DNA of 64,000 nt from Bradyrhizobium zhanjiangense. GTDB taxonomy: Bacteria; Pseudomonadota; Alphaproteobacteria; Rhizobiales; Xanthobacteraceae. Positions 28,336 to 36,876 of the stretch are shown here, piece after piece. The stretch spans positions 372,001 to 436,000 of the forward strand of contig NZ_CP022221.1 of assembly GCF_004114935.1 (NCBI RefSeq), read 5' to 3'. Each line of letters starts with the position of its first letter. Position 1 is the first letter of the stretch. A program made the position numbers and the translations under genes. The notes below the pieces were generated by a model, which did no database searches, was not told the origin of the DNA, and saw nothing but the letters and a program-made list of their open reading frames with translations.

Positions 28336-29691
28336 ATGCATCCGCAAGACCAGACCATCTTTGCGCTGTCGTCCGGCCGTCCGCCGAGCGCGATTGCGAT
28401 GGTGCGCGTCTCCGGGCCGCAGGCCGGCGTGGTGTTGACGACGCTGACGGGTACGCTGCCTGCGCCGCGGCAGGCCAGCCGCCGATTGCTCCGTGACGGT
28501 ATGGGCCAACCGATCGACGACGCAGTCGTGCTCTGGTTTCCGGGACCGGCAAGCGCGACCGGCGAGGACGTCGCCGAATTCCACGTCCATGGCGGACGTG
28601 CGGTGCTCTCGGCGCTTCTCGCATCTATTTCTGATATACCGAATACGCGGGCGGCCGAGCCTGGTGAGTTCACGCGGCGCGCGTTCGAGAACGGCAAGCT
28701 CGACCTCACCGAGGCCGAGGGCCTCGACGATCTCATCCACGCCGACACCGACCGCCAGCGGCGTCAGGCGCTGCGCCAATTGCAAGGCCTGCTCGGCGAT
28801 CGCGCGCGCGATTGGCGTGAGCGCATCATCGAGGCTTCTGCCCTAATCGAAGCCGGCATCGATTTCTCGGACGAGGGCGATGTGCCTGCCGAGCTCCTGG
28901 CGCCGGCCATCAAGGCGATCCGAGCGCTGCATGGTGAAATTGCAGAAGTCCTTGCGGCACAGGGACAAGCCGAACGTCTGCGCGATGGCCTGGTGGTTGC
29001 GATCGCAGGCGAGCCGAATGTCGGCAAGTCGACGCTGATGAATCAGCTCGCCCGCCGCGAGGTCGCGATCGTCTCGCCGCATGCCGGCACCACACGCGAT
29101 GTGATCGAGGTACAGCTCGATCTCGATGGCTACCCCGTGACGGTGATCGACACCGCCGGTATTCGCGAAACCGATGATCCGGTGGAGCAGGAGGGCGTGC
29201 GCCGGGCGCAGGCCAGGGCCGAAGACGCAGATCTCGTGCTGTGGTTGGTGGAGGGATCGCAGGCCATCGATCCCGACGCGACGCGGTCGCTGTGGAAGGC
29301 CGGCGAAGGCGATCGGACCGGTGGCTCGATCTGGATCGTGCGCAACAAGATCGATCTCGGTGGGGTGGGGGAAGCCGGGCCGCGCGGCGAGTTCGGGATC
29401 TCGGCGAGCCGGGGCGATGGCATCCCTCAGCTGGTCGACGCGCTGGTGACATTTGCCTCTGAATTCTTCGGAACCAGCGAGGGCGCATTGGTGACCCGGG
29501 CGCGCCAACGCGACCTGTTGCGCCAAGCGGCAGACAGCTTGCGCCGGAGCTTGGAGCTTGTAGAAGAGGGCGAAGAACTTGCCGCGGAGGAACTACGTGC
29601 CGCCGCCTATGCCCTGGGTCGGCTGCTGGGCCGGGTGGATGTCGAAGACGTCCTTGGGGCCATCTTCCAGAAATTCTGTATTGGAAAGTAG
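28336..29691 (+). CDS. mnmE: MnmE (TrmE), tRNA wobble-uridine modification GTPase
   Basis: With MnmG forms the complex that adds the carboxymethylaminomethyl group to U34 of certain tRNAs, using GTP and methylene-tetrahydrofolate. Length 451 residues. The N-terminal folate-binding domain has [21 protein letters not shown] and FHVHGGRAV; the G domain sits inside the helical domain with [13 protein letters not shown], the GTTRD motif, DTAGIRE and VRNKIDL; the C-terminal FCIGK carries the essential cysteine. Its partner mnmG is next, across a 527 bp gap with ParB-binding sites. Confidence 0.97.
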   Translation: MHPQDQTIFALSSGRPPSAIAMVRVSGPQAGVVLTTLTGTLPAPRQASRRLLRDGMGQPIDDAVVLWFPGPASATGEDVAEFHVHGGRAVLSALLASISDIPNTRAAEPGEFTRRAFENGKLDLTEAEGLDDLIHADTDRQRRQALRQLQGLLGDRARDWRERIIEASALIEAGIDFSDEGDVPAELLAPAIKAIRALHGEIAEVLAAQGQAERLRDGLVVAIAGEPNVGKSTLMNQLARREVAIVSPHAGTTRDVIEVQLDLDGYPVTVIDTAGIRETDDPVEQEGVRRAQARAEDADLVLWLVEGSQAIDPDATRSLWKAGEGDRTGGSIWIVRNKIDLGGVGEAGPRGEFGISASRGDGIPQLVDALVTFASEFFGTSEGALVTRARQRDLLRQAADSLRRSLELVEEGEELAAEELRAAAYALGRLLGRVDVEDVLGAIFQKFCIGK

Positions 29692-29773
29692 CGCTAGTTC
29701 TTCATTGTAGGATTAGCGCTTGTTCCATTTCTTGCCTGAAGGGGTCAGGTGAATAGGCTTACGAGTTCCGGTT

Positions 29774-29789
29774 TGTTTCACGTGAAACA
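29774..29789. promoter_or_regulatory. parS: parS site 1
   Basis: TGTTTCACGTGAAACA, a perfect 16-base palindrome identical to the widely conserved chromosomal parS sequence bound by ParB. It lies 83 bases after the mnmE stop and about 3.7 kb from the putative origin. Confidence 0.9.
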
Positions 29790-29870
29790 AATCTGACCCG
29801 TTTCGATCTTGGTCTCTTCGATCTAGGCCCGAAAACAGCGGTGCCGGAATCGAAACCTGGTGCTCAATCT

Positions 29871-29958
29871 CGTCATTGCGAGGAGCCCTTGCGACGAAGC
29901 AATCCAGTCTGCCTCCCGAGAGAAGATGCTGGATTGCTTCGCTGCGCTCGCAATGACG
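29871..29958. repeat. Interspersed palindromic repeat, family A (CGTCATTGCGAG...CAATGACG)
   Basis: About 88 bases with inverted ends CGTCATTGCGAG and CTCGCAATGACG and internal inverted halves GAAGCAATCCAG / CTGGATTGCTTC. Copies at 35030-35117 and 43375-43460 share the same ends and internal CAATCCAGAAT...ATTCTGGATTG. This copy lies between parS sites 1 and 2. Confidence 0.85.
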
Positions 29959-30053
29959 GCGGGGGTGTCGATCTCGCTCAATGCTGAAATACCTAGGCAT
30001 CGAAACATGGCGGGCTTCGCTGTCTACCTCCCATCGATCGGCGCCTTTAATAT

Positions 30054-30069
30054 TGTTTCACGTGAAACA
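30054..30069. promoter_or_regulatory. parS: parS site 2
   Basis: TGTTTCACGTGAAACA, identical to site 1, 280 bases further right and 150 bases before the mnmG start codon. Confidence 0.9.
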
Positions 30070-30144
30070 ACCTCCCTTTCATCCCCTCTTTCAACGCCCT
30101 TTGTACTGTGCATGGGGTTGTTTTTACGAAATCGCTTTTCGCAT

Positions 30145-30160
30145 CGTTTCACGTGAAACG
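30145..30160. promoter_or_regulatory. parS: parS site 3
   Basis: CGTTTCACGTGAAACG, a perfect palindrome with the conserved 14-base core and C/G in place of the outer T/A. It lies 91 bases from site 2 and 59 bases before the mnmG ATG. Confidence 0.85.
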
Positions 30161-30218
30161 TCCGCCTCACCCAGTTTTCCGCTTCCGGCTTTTCCGCCTC
30201 TGAGCTAGAAGTCCGCTC

Positions 30219-32099
30219 ATGCGAACAGAGCGAGAGAGTTTCGACGTCATCGTCATCGGTGGTGGTCACGCCGGCTGTGAAGCCGCGGCTGCTGCTGCGC
30301 GGATGGGTGCAGCGACCGCTCTGGTGACGCACCGTTTCTCCACTGTCGGCGCCATGTCCTGCAACCCCGCCATTGGCGGTCTCGGCAAAGGCCATCTGGT
30401 CCGCGAAGTCGATGCTCTCGATGGTCTGATGGGTCGCGTCGGCGACGCCGGCGGCATTCAATTTCGCGTCCTCAATCGCCGCAAGGGTCCCGCTGTTCGT
30501 GGTCCTCGCGCTCAGGCCGACCGGAAGCTCTATGCGGCCGCGATGCAGGCCGCGATCAGGGAAACCGAGGGTCTTTCCGTCATCGAGGGTGAGGCTGACG
30601 AGCTGATCGTGGTGGAAGGCCGGGTCACCGGTCTGCGCCTGGCTGATGGCCGGCAGCTTCGAGCAGAGGCGATTGTCGTCACCACCGGCACTTTCCTGCG
30701 CGGCCTGATCCATCTCGGTGAGAAGAATTGGCCCGCCGGTCGTGTGGGCGAGGCGCCGGCGATGGGCCTGTCCAGCTCCTTTGAGCGTGCCGGCTTTACC
30801 CTCGGACGGCTGAAGACGGGGACTCCACCCCGTCTGGACGGCACCACGATCGATTGGTCGGCGGTCGAAATGCAGCCCGGAGACGAACCACCGGAGCCGT
30901 TCTCGGTGATGACGGAGCGGATTACGACCCCGCAGATCCAGTGTGGGATCACCCGGACCACCTCGGCGACCCATGAGGTGATCCGGGCCAATGTCCATCG
31001 CTCCCCGATGTATTCCGGTCAGATCAAGAGCTCCGGTCCGCGCTATTGTCCGTCGATCGAGGACAAGATCGTCCGCTTCGGCGACCGCGATGGCCATCAG
31101 ATCTTCCTGGAGCCGGAAGGGCTCGACGATACGACCGTCTATCCCAACGGCATCTCGACCTCGCTTCCCGAAGAGGTCCAGCTCGCGATCCTCGCCAGCA
31201 TTCCAGGCCTGGAACGGGTGAAGATGGTCCGTCCGGGCTATGCCATCGAATACGACCACATCGATCCCCGGGAGCTCGATCCGACCCTCCAGACCAAGCG
31301 TTTGCGCGGTCTGTTCCTGGCAGGGCAGATCAACGGCACCACCGGATACGAGGAGGCCGCCGGGCAGGGCATCGTGGCCGGCCTCAACGCAGCGCTCTCC
31401 GCCAGCGGGGCCGCACTGACCGTGTTCGACCGGGCGGATGGCTATCTCGGTGTGATGATCGATGACCTCGTCACCCGCGGGATCAGCGAGCCCTATCGGA
31501 TGTTCACCTCCCGGGCCGAATACCGGCTGACGCTGCGGGCCGACAACGCGGATCAGCGTCTGACCGAGAAGGGCATCGCCTTGGGGTGTGTCGGCAGTGC
31601 CCGCACGCAGCACCATCGCGCCAAGATGGATGCCCTGAACGCAGCCCGGACGCTCTCGAAGTCGCTCACGATCACCCCGAACGAGGCGATCAAGCACGGC
31701 CTGTCCCTGAACCGCGATGGCCAGCGCCGGTCCGCCTTCGAGCTGATGGCGTATCCCGACATTGGCTGGAGCCAGGTCCGCGCCATCTGGCCGGAGCTGT
31801 CGGCAATCGACCCCGTCATCGCCACCCATCTTGAGATCGACGCCAAATACGACGTCTACCTGGAGCGCCAGAGCGCCGATGTCGAAGCCTTCCGACGCGA
31901 CGAGGGGATGGTGCTGGCTGAGGTCGACTACCAGCGGGTGCCTGGTCTCTCCAATGAGGTGCGGGCCAAGCTGGAAAAGGCCCGGCCGTTCACGGTCGGC
32001 CAGGCCGGCCGGATCGATGGGATGACGCCGGCGGCGCTCGGCATTCTCGCTGCCTATCTGCGGCGCGAGGCCCGGAAGATCTCAAAGGCGATCGCGTAG
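30219..32099 (+). CDS. mnmG: MnmG (GidA), FAD-dependent tRNA modification enzyme
   Basis: Partner of MnmE in cmnm5U34 formation. The 626-residue protein opens [23 protein letters not shown] with the FAD-binding GGGHAGCEA, followed by [18 protein letters not shown] and [20 protein letters not shown]. The conserved [14 protein letters not shown] and [10 protein letters not shown] segments and the C-terminal MnmE-binding helices ([28 protein letters not shown]) are present. Its stop lies one base before the parS-containing start region of rsmG. Confidence 0.97.
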   Translation: MRTERESFDVIVIGGGHAGCEAAAAAARMGAATALVTHRFSTVGAMSCNPAIGGLGKGHLVREVDALDGLMGRVGDAGGIQFRVLNRRKGPAVRGPRAQADRKLYAAAMQAAIRETEGLSVIEGEADELIVVEGRVTGLRLADGRQLRAEAIVVTTGTFLRGLIHLGEKNWPAGRVGEAPAMGLSSSFERAGFTLGRLKTGTPPRLDGTTIDWSAVEMQPGDEPPEPFSVMTERITTPQIQCGITRTTSATHEVIRANVHRSPMYSGQIKSSGPRYCPSIEDKIVRFGDRDGHQIFLEPEGLDDTTVYPNGISTSLPEEVQLAILASIPGLERVKMVRPGYAIEYDHIDPRELDPTLQTKRLRGLFLAGQINGTTGYEEAAGQGIVAGLNAALSASGAALTVFDRADGYLGVMIDDLVTRGISEPYRMFTSRAEYRLTLRADNADQRLTEKGIALGCVGSARTQHHRAKMDALNAARTLSKSLTITPNEAIKHGLSLNRDGQRRSAFELMAYPDIGWSQVRAIWPELSAIDPVIATHLEIDAKYDVYLERQSADVEAFRRDEGMVLAEVDYQRVPGLSNEVRAKLEKARPFTVGQAGRIDGMTPAALGILAAYLRREARKISKAIA

Positions 32100-32100
32100 G

Positions 32101-32116
32101 CGTTTCACGTGAAACA
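32101..32116. promoter_or_regulatory. parS: parS site 4, overlapping the rsmG start codon
   Basis: CGTTTCACGTGAAACA, with the full 14-base parS core and an asymmetric outer pair. The central GTG of the palindrome (32109-32111) is the only upstream initiation codon available to rsmG, because the frame is closed by the mnmG stop at 32097-32099. Confidence 0.82.
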
Positions 32117-32882
32117 TCGCGGGCCGGGAGGCGGCAGATCGTCATCAAGAAAATCCGCGGCGGGTGAGGGCGCCGGCGGTCGACCCGAGCCGAGGCCGAC
32201 CAGACCGAAGATCGACAAGGCCAGCGCCACCGATCAATCACTGGACGCGGTCATCGCTGCCGACAAGATCGCAGCGCTCAAGCTCGCGCCCGTTTCACAT
32301 GAAACGGAAGACCGGCTCGATCGCTTCATCGCCTTGCTCCGGGAGTGGCAGGCCAAGACCAACCTCGTCGCGCCCTCGACGCTGCCGCACCTTTGGACCC
32401 GGCACATCGCCGACTCGCTTCAGCTCGTGGATCTCGCACCGGCGGCAAAACGCTGGGCCGATCTCGGCAGCGGCGGTGGCTTCCCGGGCGTCGTGCTCGC
32501 CTGCGCCATGGCCGGGACGCCGGATGCCCGCGTCCATCTCGTCGAGCGAATCGCCAAGAAGGCCGCATTCCTGCGCGAGGCGATTCGCGTCACCACATCT
32601 CCAGGGCTCGTACATCTCGCTGAGATCGGGGATAATGTGGATAGAATCACCGGCCCCGTCGATTGCGTCACCGCGCGCGCGTTGGCTCCGCTACATCAAC
32701 TTATCGGCTTTGCGGAGCCGCTGATGCGCCAGGGCGCAAAAGCGTTGTTTCTCAAGGGTCAAGATGTAGAGGCTGAATTGACCGAAGCCGCTAAATATTG
32801 GAATATTCAGACTCAGCTCCATCCAAGCCGCACCGGTGACGGGTGGATCGTGGAACTGACGTCCGTCGAACGGCGCGGGTGA
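32109..32882 (+). CDS. rsmG: RsmG (GidB), 16S rRNA G527 methyltransferase
   Basis: SAM-dependent methyltransferase acting on the 530 loop of 16S rRNA. The longest product (257 residues) starts at the GTG inside parS site 4 and has a basic, low-complexity extension of about 50 residues before the conserved part at about 55 (DKIAALKLAPVSHETEDRLDRF). The domain follows: WQAKTNLVAPSTLPHLWTRH, the SAM motif WADLGSGGGFPGVVLA, and DCVTARALAPLHQL. No other start codon lies before the conserved part, so either the GTG is used or a rarer codon is. The segment PVSHET is encoded by a degenerate parS. Confidence 0.92.
   Translation: MKHRGPGGGRSSSRKSAAGEGAGGRPEPRPTRPKIDKASATDQSLDAVIAADKIAALKLAPVSHETEDRLDRFIALLREWQAKTNLVAPSTLPHLWTRHIADSLQLVDLAPAAKRWADLGSGGGFPGVVLACAMAGTPDARVHLVERIAKKAAFLREAIRVTTSPGLVHLAEIGDNVDRITGPVDCVTARALAPLHQLIGFAEPLMRQGAKALFLKGQDVEAELTEAAKYWNIQTQLHPSRTGDGWIVELTSVERRG
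32291..32306. promoter_or_regulatory. Degenerate parS-like site inside rsmG
   Basis: CGTTTCACATGAAACG differs from the parS core at one central base (CA in place of CG) and encodes the V-S-H-E-T of rsmG. In related RsmG proteins the motif V-S-R-E-T corresponds exactly to an intact GTTTCACGTGAAAC. ParB binding is expected to be reduced, since the central CG is highly conserved. Confidence 0.5.
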
Positions 32883-32914
32883 GGCGTTCAGGGGCCTGAG
32901 TGGGGGAATTTGCG

Positions 32915-33793
32915 ATGAGCGTGATTGACGAGCCGCAGCAAGAACAGACCGCCCAAGAGACCAATGAGGTGACCAATGAGGTGCCCCCTGGCCACCCCCG
33001 CATCCTGGCGCTGGCGAATCAGAAGGGCGGCGTGGGAAAAACAACCACAGCGATCAATCTCGGCACGGCGCTCGCCGCGATCGGCGAACGCGTCCTGATC
33101 GTCGATCTCGACCCCCAGGGCAACGCCTCGACCGGCCTCGGCATCGATCGCCGCAGCCGTTCCTGCTCCACGTATGACGTGCTGGTCGGCGAAGCCGCCC
33201 TGCGCGAGGCGGTGGTCTCGACCGCCGTGCCGCGGCTGCACATCGCGCCCTCGACCATGGATCTCTCCGGCCTCGAGCTCGAACTCGGCACCACGCCCGG
33301 CCGCGCCTTCAAGCTGCGCGACGCCATCGGCGCGCTCAACAACAATGTCTCGCCGGACGCCGACTACACCTATGTGCTGATCGACTGCCCGCCCTCGCTC
33401 AACCTGCTCACGGTGAACGCGATGGCGGCGTCCGATGCGATCCTAGTGCCGTTGCAATGCGAGTTCTTCGCGCTCGAAGGTCTGTCGCAATTGCTGCAGA
33501 CGGTCGAGCAGGTGCGCTCGACGCTCAACCCCAACCTGTCGATCCACGGCATCGTGCTGACCATGTTCGACTCGCGCAACAACCTCTCGAACCAGGTCGT
33601 TGCCGACGTCCGCCAGTTCATGGGCGAGAAAGTCTACAAGACCATGATCCCGCGCAACGTGCGCATCTCGGAAGCGCCGTCCTACGGCAAGCCGGTGCTG
33701 GTCTACGATCTCAAATGCGTCGGCAGCGAAGCGTATTTGCGGCTCGCCACCGAAGTGATCCAGCGCGAGCGCGAGCTGCGCATGACGCATTGA
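32915..33793 (+). CDS. parA: ParA, chromosome-partitioning ATPase
   Basis: ATPase that moves ParB-parS complexes, and so the origin region, toward the cell pole. The ATG at 32915 (preceded by GGGGAA) gives 292 residues; a GTG five codons upstream is less likely. The deviant Walker A is LANQKGGVGKTTTAINLG, followed by VLIVDLDPQGNASTGLG and YVLIDCPPSLNLLTVNAM. The C-terminal MIPRNVRISEAPSYGKPV is characteristic of chromosomal ParA. It lies 32 bases after rsmG and 137 bases before parB. Confidence 0.97.
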   Translation: MSVIDEPQQEQTAQETNEVTNEVPPGHPRILALANQKGGVGKTTTAINLGTALAAIGERVLIVDLDPQGNASTGLGIDRRSRSCSTYDVLVGEAALREAVVSTAVPRLHIAPSTMDLSGLELELGTTPGRAFKLRDAIGALNNNVSPDADYTYVLIDCPPSLNLLTVNAMAASDAILVPLQCEFFALEGLSQLLQTVEQVRSTLNPNLSIHGIVLTMFDSRNNLSNQVVADVRQFMGEKVYKTMIPRNVRISEAPSYGKPVLVYDLKCVGSEAYLRLATEVIQRERELRMTH

Positions 33794-33800
33794 CGCTGCC

Positions 33801-33883
33801 GTAGGGTGGGCAAAGGCGTCTTCGCCGTGCCCACCACCTTCCGTACACACCGCGTGGGCATGCTTCGCTTTGCCCACCCTACG
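33801..33883. repeat. Interspersed repeat, family D (GTAGGGTGGGCAAAG), between parA and parB
   Basis: Inverted ends GTAGGGTGGGCAAAG and CTTTGCCCACCCTAC enclose CGCCGTGCCCACCA and GCGTGGGCATGCTTCG. The element fills nearly the whole parA-parB gap. A longer relative lies at 47191-47358. Confidence 0.8.
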
Positions 33884-33930
33884 AGAATTCAGTTCTGGAG
33901 TGCTGCACCGTGAATCCAAGGGAGCTGGCG

Positions 33931-34815
33931 ATGGCCGACGAAGCGCGTTCGCGACTGGGCCGAGGTCTTGCGAGTCTGATCGGTGATGTCGGCGGCGAGG
34001 CTCAGCATGTCGATCGTCCGCGCGCGCAGCGCAAGGTGCCGATCGAATTCATCAAGGCCAATCCGCGCAATCCGCGCCGTACCTTTTCGGAGGCCGAGCT
34101 CAAGGAGCTCTCCGACTCCATCAAGCAGCACGGCGTGATCCAGCCGATCGTGGTGCGACCGGTGAAGGGCACACAGGACCGCTACGAGATCATCGCCGGC
34201 GAACGGCGCTGGCGCGCTTCGCAAATGGCCGGCCTGCACGAAGTGCCGATCGTGCCGGTCGACATCAGCGATAGCGATGCGCTGGAGTTCGCGATCGTCG
34301 AGAACGTGCAGCGCGAAGACCTCAACCCGATGGAAGAGGCGCAGGGCTATCACGCGCTCGCAAACGAGTTCAAACGCAGCCAGGATGACATCGCAAGAGT
34401 CGTCGGCAAGAGCCGCAGCCACGTCGCCAACATGATGCGGCTGACGAAGCTCCCGGCCGAGGTGCAGGCCTTCATCGCGACCGGCGAGCTGACGGCCGGC
34501 CATGCCCGCGCGCTGATCGGCGTGCCCGATCCGCTCGCAGCCGCCAAGCGCATCGTTGAGGAGGGCCTCAATGTTCGTCAGGCCGAGGCGTTGGCGCATG
34601 AAGAGGGCGTGCCGGAGCGCAAGCCGCAGAAGGCGCGCGCTGGCGCGAAGGAAAAGGACCCCGATACGATCGATCTCGAAAAGCGCGTCAGCGACGCGCT
34701 CGGGCTCAAGGTCACCGTCAATCACCGTGATCCCGGCGGCTCCGTGCAGATCAACTATCGCAACCTCGATCAGCTCGACGAGGTGATGAAGCGGCTGGCG
34801 AAGGGCGGGATTTGA
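33931..34815 (+). CDS. parB: ParB, parS-binding chromosome-partitioning protein
   Basis: CTP-dependent DNA clamp that loads at parS and spreads. The ATG at 33931 (preceded by GGGAG) gives 294 residues starting MADEARSRLGRGLASLIGD, the usual form with the ParA-stimulating arginine region; GTG 33910 is the alternative. The CTP-binding domain shows PNPRNPRRTF-like NPRNPRRTFSEAEL, HGVIQPIVVRP and GERRWRAS; then ENVQREDLNPMEEAQGY and the helix-turn-helix around GKSRSHVANMMRLTKLP. The C-terminal dimer domain follows. Its targets, the parS sites, lie 1.6-4.2 kb to the left. Confidence 0.97.
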   Translation: MADEARSRLGRGLASLIGDVGGEAQHVDRPRAQRKVPIEFIKANPRNPRRTFSEAELKELSDSIKQHGVIQPIVVRPVKGTQDRYEIIAGERRWRASQMAGLHEVPIVPVDISDSDALEFAIVENVQREDLNPMEEAQGYHALANEFKRSQDDIARVVGKSRSHVANMMRLTKLPAEVQAFIATGELTAGHARALIGVPDPLAAAKRIVEEGLNVRQAEALAHEEGVPERKPQKARAGAKEKDPDTIDLEKRVSDALGLKVTVNHRDPGGSVQINYRNLDQLDEVMKRLAKGGI

Positions 34816-34871
34816 TCGCGGCCGCGACCTGCTCCGGCATTGTGAGCCGGGCAATTGGCTGTACCCTCGGT

Positions 34872-34996
34872 GTCGTCCTGGCGAAAGCCAGGACCCATAC
34901 CGCGTGATCTATCGATCGTGGAAGGTCGCAGTACCGGATCACATCTTCGCCAAACGTCTCGCTGCAGCATTGAGTCCTGGCTTTCGCCAGGACGAC
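34872..34996. repeat. Interspersed repeat, family B, after parB
   Basis: Complete copy with inverted ends GTCGTCCTGGCGAAAGCCAG (34872 on) and CTGGCTTTCGCCAGGACGAC (ending 34996). With the family A copy that follows it fills the 346 bp gap between the convergent parB and holA genes (34816-35161), which holds no gene. Confidence 0.8.
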
Positions 34997-35029
34997 AGTT
35001 GCGTGTGTGGCGCCCGTCTACATCAATCA

Positions 35030-35117
35030 CGTCATTGCGAGCGAAGCGAAGCAATCCCAGAATTTTTCCGCGGAAGGATTCTGGATTGCTTCGTCGCAAG
35101 TGCTCCTCGTAATGACG
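35030..35117. repeat. Interspersed palindromic repeat, family A, before holA
   Basis: Ends CGTCATTGCGAGCGAAGCG and TCGTAATGACG with internal inverted halves AATCCCAGAATTTTTCCG / CGGAAGGATTCTGGATTG. A partial right end (CTGCGCTCGCAATGACG) follows at about 35129-35145, as if a second copy had been truncated. Confidence 0.8.
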
Positions 35118-35161
35118 GTGCTGAGAGAGCTGCGCTCGCAATGACGTGGTGAGCGCCGCGC

Positions 35162-36190
35162 TTACCCCCGCCGCTTCGCATTCGCGGCGATCGCCATCAG
35201 CGTGCGCTGGGCGATGGCGGCGGCGAGGGTGGACTGCTTGCGGGTCTCGAGCGCGGCTGTCGCGAGCTGCTCGATGATGGCGGCAAGCCGGACCGGGCTG
35301 AAATTGCGCAGCGCCGTTTCGACTGCGGGCTTTCGCGAGAAGTGCAGCCGTGGAAAGCCGCCGTCGAGCACGGCGGAGGCCGGCGTGCCGTCGGCAATCG
35401 CGAGCGCCGATTTGTGCAGCCACGCGGCCTGACGCTGCGCGGCGGAGATGATCACGCCGGGATAGGTGCCGGCGATCATGGCCTTGGCGAATTCGGTCTC
35501 GACGATGTCGGGTCGGCCGGCGAAGGCGCCGTCGACGATGGGATCGAGCTTCAGCTCGGAGGCATCGGCGACCACGGACATCACGTCGTCCAGCGTGATC
35601 TCGCCTTTGCCATGGGCATAGAGCGTGAGCTTGCGCAGCTCGTTGCGCGAGGCCTGGCGGTCGCCGCCGAGGAACGACATCAGCGCCGCGCGGGCATCCT
35701 GCGCGATGCGCAAATTGGCAGTGCGGAGCTCGTCCTCCATCAGCTTGGCGAGGTCGCGCTCGGTGTCGGGGTAGCAGCCGATCGCGACCGCCGTCTTGGC
35801 GCGCTCACAGGCTTTGCGCAGCGGCGATTCCGGGCGCAGCTCGCCGGCCTCGATCACGATGCGGCAATCTTTCACGCTCATCTCGGCTAGGGTGTCGATG
35901 CCGCTGGCAAAGCTGCGCGAGCCGGCGCGGACGCGGATGGCGCGGCGGCCGCCGAACAGCGGCACAGTCATGGCCTCGTCGACGAGGCGGGACGGCTCGG
36001 CGGAGAGCTCGTCGCCATCGAGCTTGACCAGTGAGAATGGATCGTTGGGATCGTCGACGGCCGATGCGATCAGTGCATCGGCGCGCTCGCGCACGAGGCC
36101 CGCGTCAGGACCGTAGAGCAGGATGATCGGACGGCCCGCATCGGGGCGGGCGAGGAAGGCATCGATCTCTTTTCCGCGCAGCGCGACCAT
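35162..36190 (-). CDS. holA: DNA polymerase III delta subunit
   Basis: Clamp-loader subunit that opens the beta clamp. The 342-residue product begins MVALRGKEIDAFLARPDAG and shows IILLYGPDAGLVRERADALI, a P-loop-like fold without a functional Walker A as normal for delta, then FSLVKLDGDELSAEPSRLVDEAMTVPLFG and ELRKLTLYAHGKGEITLDDV. It is the third gene of the leftward leuS-lptE-holA cluster, 134 bp after lptE with a repeat in the gap. The leuS-lptE-holA association is conserved in alphaproteobacteria. Confidence 0.95.
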   Translation of the reverse strand: MVALRGKEIDAFLARPDAGRPIILLYGPDAGLVRERADALIASAVDDPNDPFSLVKLDGDELSAEPSRLVDEAMTVPLFGGRRAIRVRAGSRSFASGIDTLAEMSVKDCRIVIEAGELRPESPLRKACERAKTAVAIGCYPDTERDLAKLMEDELRTANLRIAQDARAALMSFLGGDRQASRNELRKLTLYAHGKGEITLDDVMSVVADASELKLDPIVDGAFAGRPDIVETEFAKAMIAGTYPGVIISAAQRQAAWLHKSALAIADGTPASAVLDGGFPRLHFSRKPAVETALRNFSPVRLAAIIEQLATAALETRKQSTLAAAIAQRTLMAIAANAKRRG

Positions 36191-36204
36191 GCCGCCTCAA
36201 AACT

Positions 36205-36314
36205 CGTCATTCCGGGGGGCCCGAAGGGCGAACTACGGCGCGCAATTGCGCGCCTGAGAATCTCGATCCACAATCTCTGGATTCCGGATTCTCGCTTCGC
36301 GAGCCCCGGAATGA
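36205..36314. repeat. Interspersed palindromic repeat between lptE and holA
   Basis: Starts CGTCATTCCGGGGGGCCCGAA and ends GCGAGCCCCGGAATGAC, forming long inverted ends, with GAATCTCGATCCACAATCTC and TCTGGATTCCGGATTCTCG within. This is a different family from A, with only one copy in the window. Confidence 0.7.
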
Positions 36315-36324
36315 CTGGAATGAA

Positions 36325-36876
36325 TCAGGTGCCCGCGGTGAAGAACGAGGCGAGCCGGGTCGTGATGTTCTCGGCGATCTCGTTGGCGGCACGATCCTCG
36401 GCGTCGCGATAGGCCCGGTTACGGGCAAAGCGCTGGTACGAGCCGGGCATGTCGTAAGACACACGCGAGAAGGTGGTGCCGGTCATCACCGATTTGCCGC
36501 TGACGACCTCGATCAGATTGTACTGGGCGTCGATGCCGTAATTCTCGCTGGTCGGCAGTCCGGTCGCGGCGCTGACGATCAGCGAGGAGCGGGTAGATGT
36601 GAAGCGGATCTCCAGGCGGTGCGTCGGTGGCATGCCTGTCGCCGTGCCGTAGAGCTTGAAGGCCAGGGCATTGCGGACCTCGACGCCAACGCGCGCCTCG
36701 CGCGACGCGTTCGGCTTGGCGATCGGCGGCAGCTCGACCCCCATCAGCTTCTCGCGCAGGCCGGGAGTGCCGTCGTTACGCTCGGCATACATCGGCTGGA
36801 AGCAGCCGGCCGTCAGCGCCGCCAGGGCGGCGACCGCCAGCAAGCGGGCTGCGATGCGGATCCTAGCCGACAACAT
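36325..36876 (-). CDS. lptE: LptE, lipopolysaccharide assembly lipoprotein
   Basis: Outer-membrane lipoprotein that plugs LptD and delivers LPS to the cell surface. It has 183 residues with a signal peptide and lipobox LTAGC ending at about Cys25, then [10 protein letters not shown]. The rest is the low-identity LptE fold, with [19 protein letters not shown] and [21 protein letters not shown]. The call rests on the lipobox, length and position: it overlaps the leuS stop by 14 bases and precedes holA, the canonical LptE location. Confidence 0.9.
   Translation of the reverse strand: MLSARIRIAARLLAVAALAALTAGCFQPMYAERNDGTPGLREKLMGVELPPIAKPNASREARVGVEVRNALAFKLYGTATGMPPTHRLEIRFTSTRSSLIVSAATGLPTSENYGIDAQYNLIEVVSGKSVMTGTTFSRVSYDMPGSYQRFARNRAYRDAEDRAANEIAENITTRLASFFTAGT

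Larger units (their letters stand above)
29692..30218. other. 527 bp mnmE-mnmG gap with three parS palindromes
   Basis: No gene. The stretch holds three ParB-binding palindromes at 29774, 30054 and 30145 and one copy of the family A repeat at 29871-29958 between the first two. Since mnmE has no terminator that I can see, it is unclear whether mnmG has its own promoter here; AT-rich DNA around 30045-30130 is the likeliest place. Confidence 0.7.
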
